Assembly (NCBI RefSeq): GCF_900185645.1
Contig: NZ_FYAM01000027.1
Coordinates: 248,001 to 312,000, forward strand
DNA length: 64,000 bases
Direction: 5' to 3'
DNA from: Clostridium sp. BSD9I1
Lineage (GTDB): Bacteria > Bacillota > Clostridia > Clostridiales > Clostridiaceae
How positions within the stretch are numbered: position 1 is the first letter of the stretch; every line of letters begins with the position of its first letter. The position numbers were made by a program, and so were the translations under genes. Below are positions 40,775 to 50,073 of this stretch, one piece after another. The notes under the pieces were generated by a model. The model searched no databases. It was not told the origin of the DNA and saw only the letters and a program-made list of their open reading frames with translations.

Positions 40775-41833
40775 ATGAAGAAGAAAAATTTAAGAACTAT
40801 TTTAGGAGTTACTTTAGCAGGACTTATAATAGGAACTTCCTTTAACTTTTTGGGAGTAAAGGCTGCCAGCGTAGTTAGAGTAGGTGGTACCGATAGATAT
40901 TCAACAGCCCAGGACTTAGCTAAGCAAACCTTTGGTACAAGCAGTAACGTAATACTTGTAAATGGAGAAGGATTTGCAGATGCAGTTAGTGCAACACCTC
41001 TTGCAAAACAGTTAAATGCTCCGGTGCTTTTAACTGAAGCAAAGACTCTATCCAGCGGAGTGCTTGATACTATAAAAACTCTGAAAGCTACGAATGTATG
41101 CATAGTAGGAGGAAATGGCGTTGTAAGTCCAGATATAGAAGATGAATTAAAAAAGCAAGGCCTTAATGTGGTTCGTTATGGCAGTGCTACAGGAACAAGA
41201 TATACTACAAATGCTATTGTGGCAAAGGAAGTTATTAAAATAGCAGAAGTTAAAAAGGCGTTTCTTGTAAATGGAGCATTAGGCTATGCAGATGCTTTAA
41301 GCGTCTCTTCAATTGCTGCAACTATGAACATACCAGTACTTATAACAAGTTCATCTTCACTAGATCCTGAAGTTAAAAAGGTTATAACAGATAATAATCT
41401 TGAAATAATCGGAGTTGGAGGCAGTGGAGTACTGCCAGATGCTATATTAAAATCTGTAAATGGTACAAGAGCTGCTCAAGGGAAAAATAGGTTTGAAACA
41501 AATATAAATGTATTGACTAAATATAAATCCACAATGTCTCTTACTAAAATGTATGTAGCTGCTGGAGGCGCAGATTCAAAAGCGCAATTTGCCGATGCAT
41601 TAGTATCATCAGCAGCGGCTGCAAAGGACGGATCAATGGTAGTTTTATCAGGACTTGGTGCAGGAAGTGAGGATATTACAAGAGCAAATTCATTCATAGG
41701 CAGTACAGTAGCTCAAGATACTCAAGTGAAAATAGTTGGAGGTACAGGAGTTATCACTAAGGATATCGAAACTCAAGTAAATACAGCAGTAGCAGAAGCA
41801 ACAGGTGACTTAGAGGTAATTTCAATAGAGTAA
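40775..41833 (+). CDS. Minimal CWB2 protein (three CWB2 repeats only)
   Basis: A 352-residue secreted protein with signal peptide (FLGVKA-ASVV). It consists almost wholly of three CWB2 repeats: VILVNGEGFADAVSATPLAK with VCIVGGNGVVS, then VNGALGYADALSVSSIAATM with GVGGSGVLP, then AAGGADSKAQFADALVSSAAAAKD with KIVGGTGVI. There is no effector domain. Such bare anchors may compete for, or help order, the wall polymer under the S-layer. ATG follows aggggg. The SLAP gene follows 62 nt on, and there is no clear terminator between them, so they are likely co-transcribed. Confidence 0.9.
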   Translation: MKKKNLRTILGVTLAGLIIGTSFNFLGVKAASVVRVGGTDRYSTAQDLAKQTFGTSSNVILVNGEGFADAVSATPLAKQLNAPVLLTEAKTLSSGVLDTIKTLKATNVCIVGGNGVVSPDIEDELKKQGLNVVRYGSATGTRYTTNAIVAKEVIKIAEVKKAFLVNGALGYADALSVSSIAATMNIPVLITSSSSLDPEVKKVITDNNLEIIGVGGSGVLPDAILKSVNGTRAAQGKNRFETNINVLTKYKSTMSLTKMYVAAGGADSKAQFADALVSSAAAAKDGSMVVLSGLGAGSEDITRANSFIGSTVAQDTQVKIVGGTGVITKDIETQVNTAVAEATGDLEVISIE

Positions 41834-41895
41834 TGTAAAGTTTGATGAAATTATTTAAAATGTAATTGAAAATTACAAATTTTTGGAGGATTAAC

Positions 41896-42705
41896 ATGCA
41901 GGATAAAAATGCACTAGATATAAAACTTTCATTAGCACCAGAGGCGGAAATCGTAATGTCCGAAGTACAAAAGGATTACTTAGAAGAAGAAATGTCAGAA
42001 ACAATTCCTCAAATAGAAAATGGGCAAGTCAATGTTTCAGGGGTGTATGCCTACAAGGATGGGGATAAGTGGGAAGTTAAATTTTATATAGTAAATGGAT
42101 TAAATCAAGAAATTAATCTTGAAAAAGTGCCTTTTAAAATTATAAATTCAGCAGGAGAAGAAATAGCATATCAGGTATTTGACTTAAAAGAAATGGGGAA
42201 TATTCCAGCTTGCTCAGCAAGACCAGGAAAAGTTTACTTTAATAATTGGAATGTATTTGTTGAGGAGATAAAGCATGATGATTGGAAACTTGTGTTTGAC
42301 GAAAATATAAAACCTATAACTTATGAAGAATTTGAAATTGAAAATTTCTCTGAAGAGATGACAGAAAAAGATAAAAATGCATTCAATGAATTTTTAAGTA
42401 ATATTCCTAAGATAAAAAAAGGACAGTTTTCAGCTGATGTATTTACAATGCTTCAATATAAAAATGGAGATATACTTATAACTTTAGTTTTTAGAAATGG
42501 AACAGACAAAGAAGCCTGTATTGAAAAACTTCCTCTTATATTAAAGGATGAAAATGGAGATATGATATTTTCAGCAGTTTATACACTGGAAGATTTCAAG
42601 GTAAGTTCACAAAAGGCAAAAATTTTAAGTATAGTAGTAAAGAAAGATATTTTATTGAAGCAAGAAATAGACTTAAAAAGGACAAAATTAATATTTGGCA
42701 ATTAG
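41896..42705 (+). CDS. Double SLAP-domain protein, no signal peptide
   Basis: A 269-residue protein with two SLAP-type domains. The first is about 50-140 (DKWEVKFYIVNGLNQEINLE, FKIINSAGEEIAYQVFDLK, CSARPGKVYF). The second is about 180-269 (NGDILITLVFRNGTDKEAC, LILKDENGDMIFSAVYTLE). SLAP domains are known from S-layer-associated proteins of Bacillales. Here no signal peptide, TM helix or wall anchor is visible, so the protein is probably cytoplasmic or leaves by another route. ATG 41896 has ggagg before it. It follows a CWB2 gene and is followed by a terminator, so the pair may be one surface-assembly unit. Confidence 0.75.
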   Translation: MQDKNALDIKLSLAPEAEIVMSEVQKDYLEEEMSETIPQIENGQVNVSGVYAYKDGDKWEVKFYIVNGLNQEINLEKVPFKIINSAGEEIAYQVFDLKEMGNIPACSARPGKVYFNNWNVFVEEIKHDDWKLVFDENIKPITYEEFEIENFSEEMTEKDKNAFNEFLSNIPKIKKGQFSADVFTMLQYKNGDILITLVFRNGTDKEACIEKLPLILKDENGDMIFSAVYTLEDFKVSSQKAKILSIVVKKDILLKQEIDLKRTKLIFGN

Positions 42706-42777
42706 TAATATATAGTTAAAAAATAGTTAATGAGTGATGAGATAATCGTAAGTATTAATGGATATTTCTAAAATTAA

Positions 42778-42809
42778 GATGCATCTTAAGGTAAGATGCA
42801 TCCTTTTTT
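42778..42809 (+). terminator. Terminator of the SLAP gene
   Basis: gatgcatctt (42778-42787), loop aaggt, aagatgcatc (42793-42802), then cctttttt. Confidence 0.92.
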
Positions 42810-42885
42810 GGTGGCATCCGAGAAGTAAACCTATTAAATGGACCATCTATGAGGGGTTGCCATAAACTAAAAGGAGCATAAATTT

Positions 42886-43761
42886 ATGAAAAAGTTTAAG
42901 AAGTTTTATATTGAAATTACAAATGTGTGTAATCTTGCTTGCAGTTTTTGCCCGCAAACCCAGCGTAAATCAGAGTTTATGAGTATAAAAACCTTTGAAA
43001 AGATACTAGATCAAATAAGACCATATACAGATTATATATATCTTCATGTAAAAGGAGAGCCGCTTCTTCATCCTGAAATAGATAAGTTTTTAGATTTAAG
43101 TCATGAAAAGGGACTGAAGGTGAATATAACAACAAATGGAACTATGATAAATAAAACCAAGGACAAACTCATAACAAAACCTGCACTAAGACAAATTAAC
43201 TTTTCTCTTCACAGCTTTGATGGAAATGAGGGCGGGGAAGATAAGGATTCTTATATTAATAATATTATTTCATTTACAAAGGAAGCCTTAAATAGTACTA
43301 ATATGTTAGTATCCCTTAGATTATGGAATTTGGATCAGGATAATGTAACCAATGTTCAAAGACAAAGAAATCGCCACATACTTCAATTGATTGAAAATGA
43401 ATTTAATCTTCCATATAAAATTGAAGAAAAAATTACTCCAGGAAGAGGAGTGAAAATTGGTGATAGGTTATATTTAAATCAAGATTATGAATTTACGTGG
43501 CCAAGCTTAGATGAAGATGAAGATACCGGCAGTGGATTTTGCCATGGACTTAGAAATCAAGTAGCTGTGCTTGTAGATGGCACTGTAGTCCCATGCTGTC
43601 TTGATGGAGAAGGAGTAATCAATCTTGGCAATATAAACAACACTGATTTTTCTGAAATAATAGAAGGGGAAAGAGCAAGTAACCTTTTCGATGGATTCTC
43701 AAGGGGAAAAGTAGTAGAAGAATTATGTAGAAAGTGCGGATATAGAAAAAGGTTTAGTTAA
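42886..43761 (+). CDS. Radical SAM/SPASM-domain protein
   Basis: A 291-residue radical SAM enzyme. The Fe-S motif is CNLACSFC near the start (YIEITNVCNLACSFCPQTQRK), followed by HVKGEPLLHPEIDKF and INITTNGT-like strand (VNITTNGTMIN). The C-terminal third has a SPASM-like Cys set: FCHGLRNQ, VVPCCLDGEG and ELCRKCGY. Members of this group include peptide- and protein-modifying enzymes and others of unknown substrate. No precursor peptide gene is visible close by. It sits between a SLAP gene and a transglutaminase-like gene, so modification of a surface protein is possible but not shown. The start ATG follows aaaggag. Confidence 0.85.
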   Translation: MKKFKKFYIEITNVCNLACSFCPQTQRKSEFMSIKTFEKILDQIRPYTDYIYLHVKGEPLLHPEIDKFLDLSHEKGLKVNITTNGTMINKTKDKLITKPALRQINFSLHSFDGNEGGEDKDSYINNIISFTKEALNSTNMLVSLRLWNLDQDNVTNVQRQRNRHILQLIENEFNLPYKIEEKITPGRGVKIGDRLYLNQDYEFTWPSLDEDEDTGSGFCHGLRNQVAVLVDGTVVPCCLDGEGVINLGNINNTDFSEIIEGERASNLFDGFSRGKVVEELCRKCGYRKRFS

Positions 43762-43856
43762 ACGGGAAATCATGAGTAAAACTATTTTGAGGACTTGACA
43801 TTGGAGCGGTGACTAAAGCTTTAAAGAAGTATAACAGGTAGAGGGGAACGGGGTCA

Positions 43857-45200
43857 ATGAAAAGTATTAAAAAAATAAAGAAACTTTTATCAGCGATACT
43901 TATTTTTTCGTTTGTAATTTTTAATTCAAATACAATTTACGCTGCAGAAACCATAAGGGATTTAACGAACTATAAAATATTAGAAACTCAATATGATGTG
44001 CCGCTTCAAAAGGCTTGGACGGTAAAAGTTACATATCCTTTAGATGGGACTTCGGTAAATAGCACAAATATAGAGCTTGTAAGCAAATCTACCAAGGAAG
44101 CTATACCTTTAACTTTTGAATATAGTACAAATGATAAGTTTTTTAAGGTAACTCCAAACTATACAAAGATTAAGTATGGAGAAACCTACACATTATACAT
44201 TCATGATTTGAAAACTAATAAAGGTACGGCTTTAAATATTCCAGCTAAGATGGATTTTGTAGTAGAAAATGCTCCAGGTGCTGCTCAGAATGTCTTTAAT
44301 GCAATAGAGCAGGCAACCTATGAGCTTACATATGATATTAGGTTTAAATATAACTCCCTTTCCACTATACGTAATGATTATAGAGTAGCAATTAACTTAG
44401 GAAAAATTAATGGAACCTTCCAAAAGTATATAAGCTCGAGGTCTACAGATTTTAAGTTAAAAGAAGATGATACAAGCATAACTTCATTGGCTTTAGGTAC
44501 AGTTAATGGGGGAGTGCAAAAATCCTTTAAAGTATCAAAAACCTACACTGTAAATAATATAAAGGCCACATTGGATTTATCAAAGACCAAGGGTGATTAC
44601 TCAAAAATAACAAGTGATATAAGTTATTATTTAAAGCCAACCTATCATGTGGAAAGCAATGAAAAGGAAATTATAAATTTGGCAAACAGTCTTTTTAAAG
44701 GGATAACAAATCCTTATTTAAAAGCAAAGAAGGCCTTTGAGTATGTGGTTCTAAATATGAAATATGACTTAAATAGCCCTAACGCTAATCAAGGGGCATT
44801 ATCTGCTGTTAGAACTAAAGTAGGAGTATGCGAAGATTATGCTGCACTTATGACAGCACTTTTAAGAGCTGGAAACGTGCCAGCTAGAGTAAATACAGGA
44901 TTTTGTTTTTATGACAGTGAACTTATAGCTGCAAATAATGATGGGAATTACTTCAGACATGCTTGGGTGGAATTTTATCTTCCGGAATACGGATGGATTC
45001 CAGCAGATCCAACCCATGAGTATACAAGAAATGGTGTAAAGTACGTAGATTATGATTTCTTTACAAGATTCCCACAGGGAAGAAGATATCTTAAAATTCA
45101 AGAAAGCATAGAGCAATATGATGACGACAGCATGGTACTTCAAACCTTCTCAAAATACTCGCCTCAATTTAATATAGATGCAAGAATCGTTAGAAAATAG
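43857..45200 (+). CDS. Secreted transglutaminase-like protein
   Basis: A 447-residue secreted protein with a signal peptide (NTIYAA-ETI). About 35-125 resembles an SbsA Ig-like fold (KAWTVKVTYPLDGTSVNSTN). A long beta region follows, and about 280-400 is a transglutaminase-like core: Cys325 in VGVCEDYAALMTALLRAG, His368 in FRHAWVEFY and Asp384 in PADPTHEY. These three match the papain-like catalytic triad, so crosslinking or hydrolysis of peptide or protein bonds is plausible. The C-terminus (LKIQESIEQYDDDSMVLQTF) is short. A two-way hairpin terminates it against the GGDEF gene. Confidence 0.85.
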   Translation: MKSIKKIKKLLSAILIFSFVIFNSNTIYAAETIRDLTNYKILETQYDVPLQKAWTVKVTYPLDGTSVNSTNIELVSKSTKEAIPLTFEYSTNDKFFKVTPNYTKIKYGETYTLYIHDLKTNKGTALNIPAKMDFVVENAPGAAQNVFNAIEQATYELTYDIRFKYNSLSTIRNDYRVAINLGKINGTFQKYISSRSTDFKLKEDDTSITSLALGTVNGGVQKSFKVSKTYTVNNIKATLDLSKTKGDYSKITSDISYYLKPTYHVESNEKEIINLANSLFKGITNPYLKAKKAFEYVVLNMKYDLNSPNANQGALSAVRTKVGVCEDYAALMTALLRAGNVPARVNTGFCFYDSELIAANNDGNYFRHAWVEFYLPEYGWIPADPTHEYTRNGVKYVDYDFFTRFPQGRRYLKIQESIEQYDDDSMVLQTFSKYSPQFNIDARIVRK

Positions 45201-45205
45201 GGGAG

Positions 45206-45245
45206 GGTTAACAACTATTTGAGCAAAGGCAAAGAGTTGTTAACC
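45206..45245. terminator. Two-way terminator hairpin of the ggttaacaac family
   Basis: ggttaacaact (45206-45216) pairs perfectly with agttgttaacc (45235-45245), followed by attttaag. It separates the transglutaminase-like gene from the convergent GGDEF/HD-GYP gene. Confidence 0.88.
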
Positions 45246-45248
45246 ATT

Positions 45249-46805
45249 TTAAGATTTCATTATCTTAACAAATATATCTACTATTTCTGGATCGAACTGG
45301 GTACCTTTATGGGAGCATATCTCCTGAAGAGCATCTTTTTCAGACATAAGCTCTCGGTATACTCTTTTTACTGTCATGGCAGAAAAGGCATCTGCAATTT
45401 GAAGTATTTTTGCTTCAATGGGGGTATCTTGTCCTTTTATTTCAAAGGGGTAGCCCTTTCCATCATATCTTGCATGATGATATTTTATTGCATTTATTAC
45501 TACATCGGATAGCGGAAACCTTTCAAGTATATTTAGTCCATCCAGTACATGCCTTTTTATTAGATTGTATTCTTCATTTGTTAAGGTGCTCTTCTTTCTC
45601 AAAATATCATTTGGAATTAAAATTTTTCCAATATCATGAAACCAACCAGCTAAGGATATTTCTTCAATGGTGTTACTTGGAAGATTTAAAGCCTTTGCAA
45701 GGGTTACTGCATAATAAACAACATATTGTGAATGCACATAGCTATACATATCCTTTTCAGCTAGTGAAATGAGAAGACTTTTATATTTATCCTGAACTAA
45801 GTCAGTAGAGGTCAATTTCACTGAAGGACCGCAACTCTTTTGTTTATTGTAGTACATATTCATATCTGCTAAATGCAAAAGCTCCTGAAGCCTTATAATA
45901 GAGCCCTTTTCTGCATAAGACATTCCAACGGAACAGGAAATAGTAATAGGGCCTAGTGCAGGATCGCACTTAAACTCTTTACTTATCAAAGATTTATTTA
46001 GTTTTAAAAACATATCATGGGCTTCATCTTTGCATAAATCTTCAACCAGCGCCACGTATTCATCTCCACCAAGACGGCCTACAATTCCCTGGACATCCAT
46101 CAATTCATCCTCAAGTGTTCTCCCCATTTGTACTAAAACATTATTTCCAACGAGATGACCGTAGGTATCATTAAATTGCTTGAAATTATCTATATCTATA
46201 ATGAAAATAGTGATGCTGGAATGTCTGTTATACATTTTTTCCCCTAAGTTAATAAGATAACTTAAATTTGGAAGACCTGTTAGAGAATCAATAATACTGA
46301 GCTCCTTATATTTGTCGCGTTCTTTAACAAGTTGTCTTATGAGATAGCCAATTGTTGTAAAAAGTATTGAACATAAAACAAGTGCAAGCATAATTTTATA
46401 TATCATTATATCTAAAAAAGGTCGCAGGCTTTGTGATGACTCAAAATATCTGTACCTAAAAAATAATAGGCTAAGCACTACGCCGGCAAAGTTTGGGAAT
46501 ATTACACTTGGCACGATATAAACATAAATAATTGGTACATAAAATATAATTGAAGCATAATTTGTAAAGCTTATGCCGAACAAAACTACTTGGGTGACTA
46601 AAACTATAAGGGAAATTACGCATAAAATATATTTAAAAGTGATTTCCTCGATATATATTGCTGTGATTAATGCAACAGCAAAGGCTAAAGAACATATAAG
46701 TGAAGGAAACACCACTTCAGATAAAAGCCCAGTAGCTAAAGAAAGTACAAAAATAAATAAAGAAAATATGAAGGTAGCAGGAAACTTTTTTAAGTTTTCT
46801 AGCAC
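45249..46805 (-). CDS. Membrane GGDEF plus HD-GYP cyclic-di-GMP protein
   Basis: A 518-residue protein. Up to seven TM helices lie within residues 5-160. The GGDEF domain (about 175-335) has GRLGGDEYVAL, an active-type motif, after SIIDSLTGLPNLSYL. The HD-GYP domain (about 345-518) has FHDIGK and YHHARYDGKGYPFE, the phosphodiesterase motif HDx(n)HHxxxDGxGYP. It could both make and degrade cyclic-di-GMP. The GTG start at 46805 is chosen because gaggtga (46811-46817) lies before it. It is convergent with the transglutaminase-like gene and may tune surface traits. No cyclic-di-GMP riboswitch was recognised in the window. Confidence 0.88.
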   Translation of the reverse strand: MLENLKKFPATFIFSLFIFVLSLATGLLSEVVFPSLICSLAFAVALITAIYIEEITFKYILCVISLIVLVTQVVLFGISFTNYASIIFYVPIIYVYIVPSVIFPNFAGVVLSLLFFRYRYFESSQSLRPFLDIMIYKIMLALVLCSILFTTIGYLIRQLVKERDKYKELSIIDSLTGLPNLSYLINLGEKMYNRHSSITIFIIDIDNFKQFNDTYGHLVGNNVLVQMGRTLEDELMDVQGIVGRLGGDEYVALVEDLCKDEAHDMFLKLNKSLISKEFKCDPALGPITISCSVGMSYAEKGSIIRLQELLHLADMNMYYNKQKSCGPSVKLTSTDLVQDKYKSLLISLAEKDMYSYVHSQYVVYYAVTLAKALNLPSNTIEEISLAGWFHDIGKILIPNDILRKKSTLTNEEYNLIKRHVLDGLNILERFPLSDVVINAIKYHHARYDGKGYPFEIKGQDTPIEAKILQIADAFSAMTVKRVYRELMSEKDALQEICSHKGTQFDPEIVDIFVKIMKS

Positions 46806-46971
46806 AAATATCACCTCAATTCAATATATGAGAAAATTACAATTGGGGTGAAAGGAAAAAATGTAAGTACCCTAGGGATACGGCACTAGGGAAAATTAAA
46901 TTTTGGTAAAGTCTTTTATTATGGTAAAAAGTTGAATATAATAGATAATGTATTTAAAAAGGAGTGATAAC

Positions 46972-47523
46972 ATGGATTTTTATTCGTTGCTGTTAATTGC
47001 ACTAGCATTATCACTAGATGCCTTTGGGGTAACACTTTGTGTAGGGCTTAATAGAGGGGCAAACGTAAAATATAAGATGCTGTGTGTAATATCTTCGGCA
47101 TTTTTTCAATTTTTATTTGCACTAATTGGAGCTTATGCGGGATTTTTATTTAATACATATATAGCATCAATTCCTGAAATACTAGGCGGAATCATAATTG
47201 GTATAGTGGGAATTTTAATGCTTAAAGAAGGTATGGAAGAAAAGGAAGAGTGTGCGCTATTAAGACCGGGGACTGCAATAGTACTTGGAATCTCCGTAAG
47301 TATAGATGCTATGGTAGTAGGCTTTACTGCCCTCCATGAGGTACAGGGCCTTGCAGCAATATTTGAAAGCACATTGCTTGTAGGAGTTGTAACCTTAATT
47401 ATGTGTTTTATAGCTCTTGCCATAGCAAAGTATTTAAGTAAAATAGAGATTATAAGTAAATATGCAGATTATATAGGTGGAATAATACTTATATTATTTG
47501 GACTTAAGATGATTTTTTTATAA
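46972..47523 (+). CDS. mntP: MntP-family manganese efflux pump
   Basis: A 183-residue six-TM protein of the MntP (DUF204) family. Conserved Asp motifs are LALSLDAFGVTLCVGL and LGISVSIDAMVVGF, with a GIVGILMLKEGMEE middle and a C-terminal SKYADYIGGIILILFGLKM. MntP exports excess Mn2+. The upstream 160 nt hold a small ccctag hairpin but no yybP-ykoY riboswitch that I can recognise. An aaggag lies before ATG 46972. A terminator follows at 47582. Confidence 0.9.
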   Translation: MDFYSLLLIALALSLDAFGVTLCVGLNRGANVKYKMLCVISSAFFQFLFALIGAYAGFLFNTYIASIPEILGGIIIGIVGILMLKEGMEEKEECALLRPGTAIVLGISVSIDAMVVGFTALHEVQGLAAIFESTLLVGVVTLIMCFIALAIAKYLSKIEIISKYADYIGGIILILFGLKMIFL

Positions 47524-47581
47524 GGAAGAACCTGATAGAGTATATGAATACAGTAATAAAAAATGTTAATGAAGTAAATAT

Positions 47582-47618
47582 AAAGGTTGGCAGGTATGGC
47601 CAATCTTTTTGATTTTTT
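47582..47618 (+). terminator. Terminator of the MntP gene
   Basis: aaaggttggc (47582-47591) pairs with gccaatcttt (47599-47608), with one wobble, followed by two T-runs. Confidence 0.85.
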
Positions 47619-47872
47619 TGGACATTATCTCTTATAACCTTTGATTTATTTAAGCTTAAATTACCTATATATTATAAGGCAGTAAAGCAAATGATAGCCA
47701 TAAATTACCTAAGGAATATATGGATTCTATATAGTATAATAATCTAAGTATAAATGGGAGAGACTGATTATACGAACTTTAAAGTTAAATTATATTTTTG
47801 ATAATTAACCATATAATTCCACAAAATATAATTTGATTAAGTGCTAACATAAGTCATAAGGGAGGTCTTTAA
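47619..47872. other. AT-rich upstream region of the CWB2 protein at 47873
   Basis: About 250 nt with no gene. It contains a possible -10 tataat (47736-47741 region, atagtataataatc) and ends in gggagg before the next start. No repeat of the families described here is present. Confidence 0.4.
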
Positions 47873-50029
47873 ATGAAGAAAACAATAAGTAAGGCATTAG
47901 CAAGTGCTGCGCTTACTGCACTTATTGCTGGAATTGTTTCAGTAGGGCAAGTATCAGCGGCAATAGTAAATCCCGATAGTGAAAGACTATCTGGTAAGGA
48001 TAGATACCTAACAGCTGTAGAGGTTTCTAAGATTGGATGGACAAACAGTGCAGACTACGCTGTAATTGTAAATGGAGAGGATTATGCAGATGCATTGTCT
48101 GCAGCACCTTTTGCAAAGAAAAATAATGCACCAATACTTTTAACCAGTTCAAAGGGAATCACGAATGAAACTTTAAATGAGCTAAAAAGGCTGAAGCCTA
48201 AAAAAGTATACGTTATTGGAGGAATTGGTGTAGCTCCAAATAGCATATTAGAAACAATTAAAAAGAATGTAACAGCTGACGTAGAAAGAATAGGTGGACA
48301 AGATAGATATGCTACTTCCACAAAGATAGCTGAAAAGCTTGGAACAGTTAATGAAGCTATGCTTGCTTCAGGAGAGGGGTATGCAGATGCATTATCTGCA
48401 GCACCGGTAGCGGCAGTAAAAGGAATACCTGTACTTTTAACTAAGGCAGGAGAACTTCCAAAGGCAACTTCTGATTACATAAAAGCTCAAGGAATAAAGA
48501 AAACTTTTGTAGTTGGTGGAGCAGCTTCCATAAGTGATAAGGTTAAAACAGTAGTTCCTAATGCTATAAGAATTGGTGGGAAAAATAGATGGGAAACTAA
48601 CTCGGAAATAATAAGGAACTTTGCTCTTGATTTCAACTTTGACGGAGCATATATGGCGTTAGCAAATGGAATGACAGGAAAGGAATTTGCAGATGCTTTA
48701 ACAGCTTCAGCTATAGCTGCTAAAGATGGACGTCCTGTAATAATATCAAACAAAACAGCAGATGTTGCTACAAATGCCATTATATCAGAAAAATTATCTC
48801 CAACAGCTAAAATAACAGCTATTGGTGGAACAGCTAACCTATCTGATGCATTGATAAAAACATATCAGCTAAAGGGAGAAGTTATAGAAGCTTCCAAGGA
48901 TGTAACTGGAAATGCTGTGGTTTCAAAAGATAACTTAAGCTTAAGCAACATGAAAGTTAAAGGAAATCTTTACATAGAAGGAAATAATGCTGCAGTTACT
49001 AATGTAGAAGTTTCTGGAACAGTATTTGTAAATCCAGGAAAAGAAGGAAATGCAGTATTAAACAATGTTACTGCAGACAAAATAATAGTATTGTCTGGAG
49101 CTAATAATGGTATAAGTTTTAAAAACGTAAATTGTAATACTTTATATGTTACAAGCAAAATTCAAACAAGAGTTGTTTTAGAAGGAACAAATATTAAAAA
49201 TGTAGAAATATTTTCATCAGCAATATTAGATGTCAAAGACGAATTTAAAGGAGTAATTACAGTACTTAATAATTTATACATGAAGAATGTTGAATTTTTA
49301 GGAAAATACTCAGGAACTATTACTGTGAAAAGTGACAATGATAACATAAAAATGCCAGGAGATGATGCTCAACATCAGTATAGTTTAAGTATAGCTAGTA
49401 AAATACCTGGATTTCCAGTGCGTACTATATCATTAGGTTCAAATGATACTCTTGCAAATGTATATGATGAAGTTATATATGCTATGAAGCCTCAAGACAA
49501 TGCTTATGAAGCATTAGTAACACTTGGGAATATTGCATTAAATAAGATGGAAAATACTACAGCAGGAGAGTATACAGTTAGAGAATATATAGCTAATAAA
49601 TTATTAGCTAAGAATTCCAACAGTATAATAGGACATATCTTAAAAACTGGCGGAGATACAGAAATGCCAGATAGCAATGAAATTGCAAATTACATTGCAA
49701 GTAAAGATTTTAATACAGCATATAATCTTTTAAATGATAAAACAGGCGGAACTATAACTATTCCTAAATTAATGGGTGATACTAGAACAGTAGATAATAT
49801 AACCATAACTATTGATGGTAAAGAAAATATAATTGATAACGAAGCCAATATATCAGAAATTTTATCTTTACTCGGAATAAATCCTCTAGAAACAACATTA
49901 AGTGAAATACAGAAAAAAGATTTTACAATACATATTAATTTTGGGGATACAAATCCATATATAATAACTGCTGAAGATGGAATTTTAACAATTGACTTAA
50001 ATAGCACATATACCATAACGCTTCAGTAA
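47873..50029 (+). CDS. CWB2 protein with beta-helix and C-terminal extension
   Basis: A 718-residue secreted protein with signal peptide (GQVSA-AIV). Three CWB2 repeats span about 35-330 (VIVNGEDYADALSAAPFAKK with KVYVIGGIGVAP, then ASGEGYADALSAAPVAAVKG with FVVGGAASIS, then KEFADALTASAIAAKDG with ITAIGGTANLS). About 335-490 is a run of strand repeats (MKVKGNLYIEGNNAAVTNVEVS, VNPGKEGNAVLNNVTADKII) like a polymer-forming beta-helix. The final 220 residues are helical with a YIANKL and NYIASKDFNTAYNLLND pattern that I do not recognise. CWB2 should hold it to the wall polymer. ATG 47873 follows gggagg. Confidence 0.88.
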   Translation: MKKTISKALASAALTALIAGIVSVGQVSAAIVNPDSERLSGKDRYLTAVEVSKIGWTNSADYAVIVNGEDYADALSAAPFAKKNNAPILLTSSKGITNETLNELKRLKPKKVYVIGGIGVAPNSILETIKKNVTADVERIGGQDRYATSTKIAEKLGTVNEAMLASGEGYADALSAAPVAAVKGIPVLLTKAGELPKATSDYIKAQGIKKTFVVGGAASISDKVKTVVPNAIRIGGKNRWETNSEIIRNFALDFNFDGAYMALANGMTGKEFADALTASAIAAKDGRPVIISNKTADVATNAIISEKLSPTAKITAIGGTANLSDALIKTYQLKGEVIEASKDVTGNAVVSKDNLSLSNMKVKGNLYIEGNNAAVTNVEVSGTVFVNPGKEGNAVLNNVTADKIIVLSGANNGISFKNVNCNTLYVTSKIQTRVVLEGTNIKNVEIFSSAILDVKDEFKGVITVLNNLYMKNVEFLGKYSGTITVKSDNDNIKMPGDDAQHQYSLSIASKIPGFPVRTISLGSNDTLANVYDEVIYAMKPQDNAYEALVTLGNIALNKMENTTAGEYTVREYIANKLLAKNSNSIIGHILKTGGDTEMPDSNEIANYIASKDFNTAYNLLNDKTGGTITIPKLMGDTRTVDNITITIDGKENIIDNEANISEILSLLGINPLETTLSEIQKKDFTIHINFGDTNPYIITAEDGILTIDLNSTYTITLQ

Positions 50030-50032
50030 TTG

Positions 50033-50073
50033 AAACAAGGCTCGGGTGATAGCATCACCTGAGTCTTGTTTTG
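50033..50073 (+). terminator. Terminator of the CWB2 protein at 47873
   Basis: aaacaaggctcgggtgat, loop agc, atcacctgagtcttgttt form a long stem of about 18 bp with two wobbles, then tg. Confidence 0.85.

Noticed and set aside
45219-45772. Plus-strand open frames opposite the GGDEF/HD-GYP gene
   Set aside because: Antisense shadows of a gene with clear catalytic motifs.
46815-46971. A yybP-ykoY manganese riboswitch before the MntP gene
   Set aside because: The conserved paired loops of that riboswitch could not be found; only a small ccctag hairpin is present.
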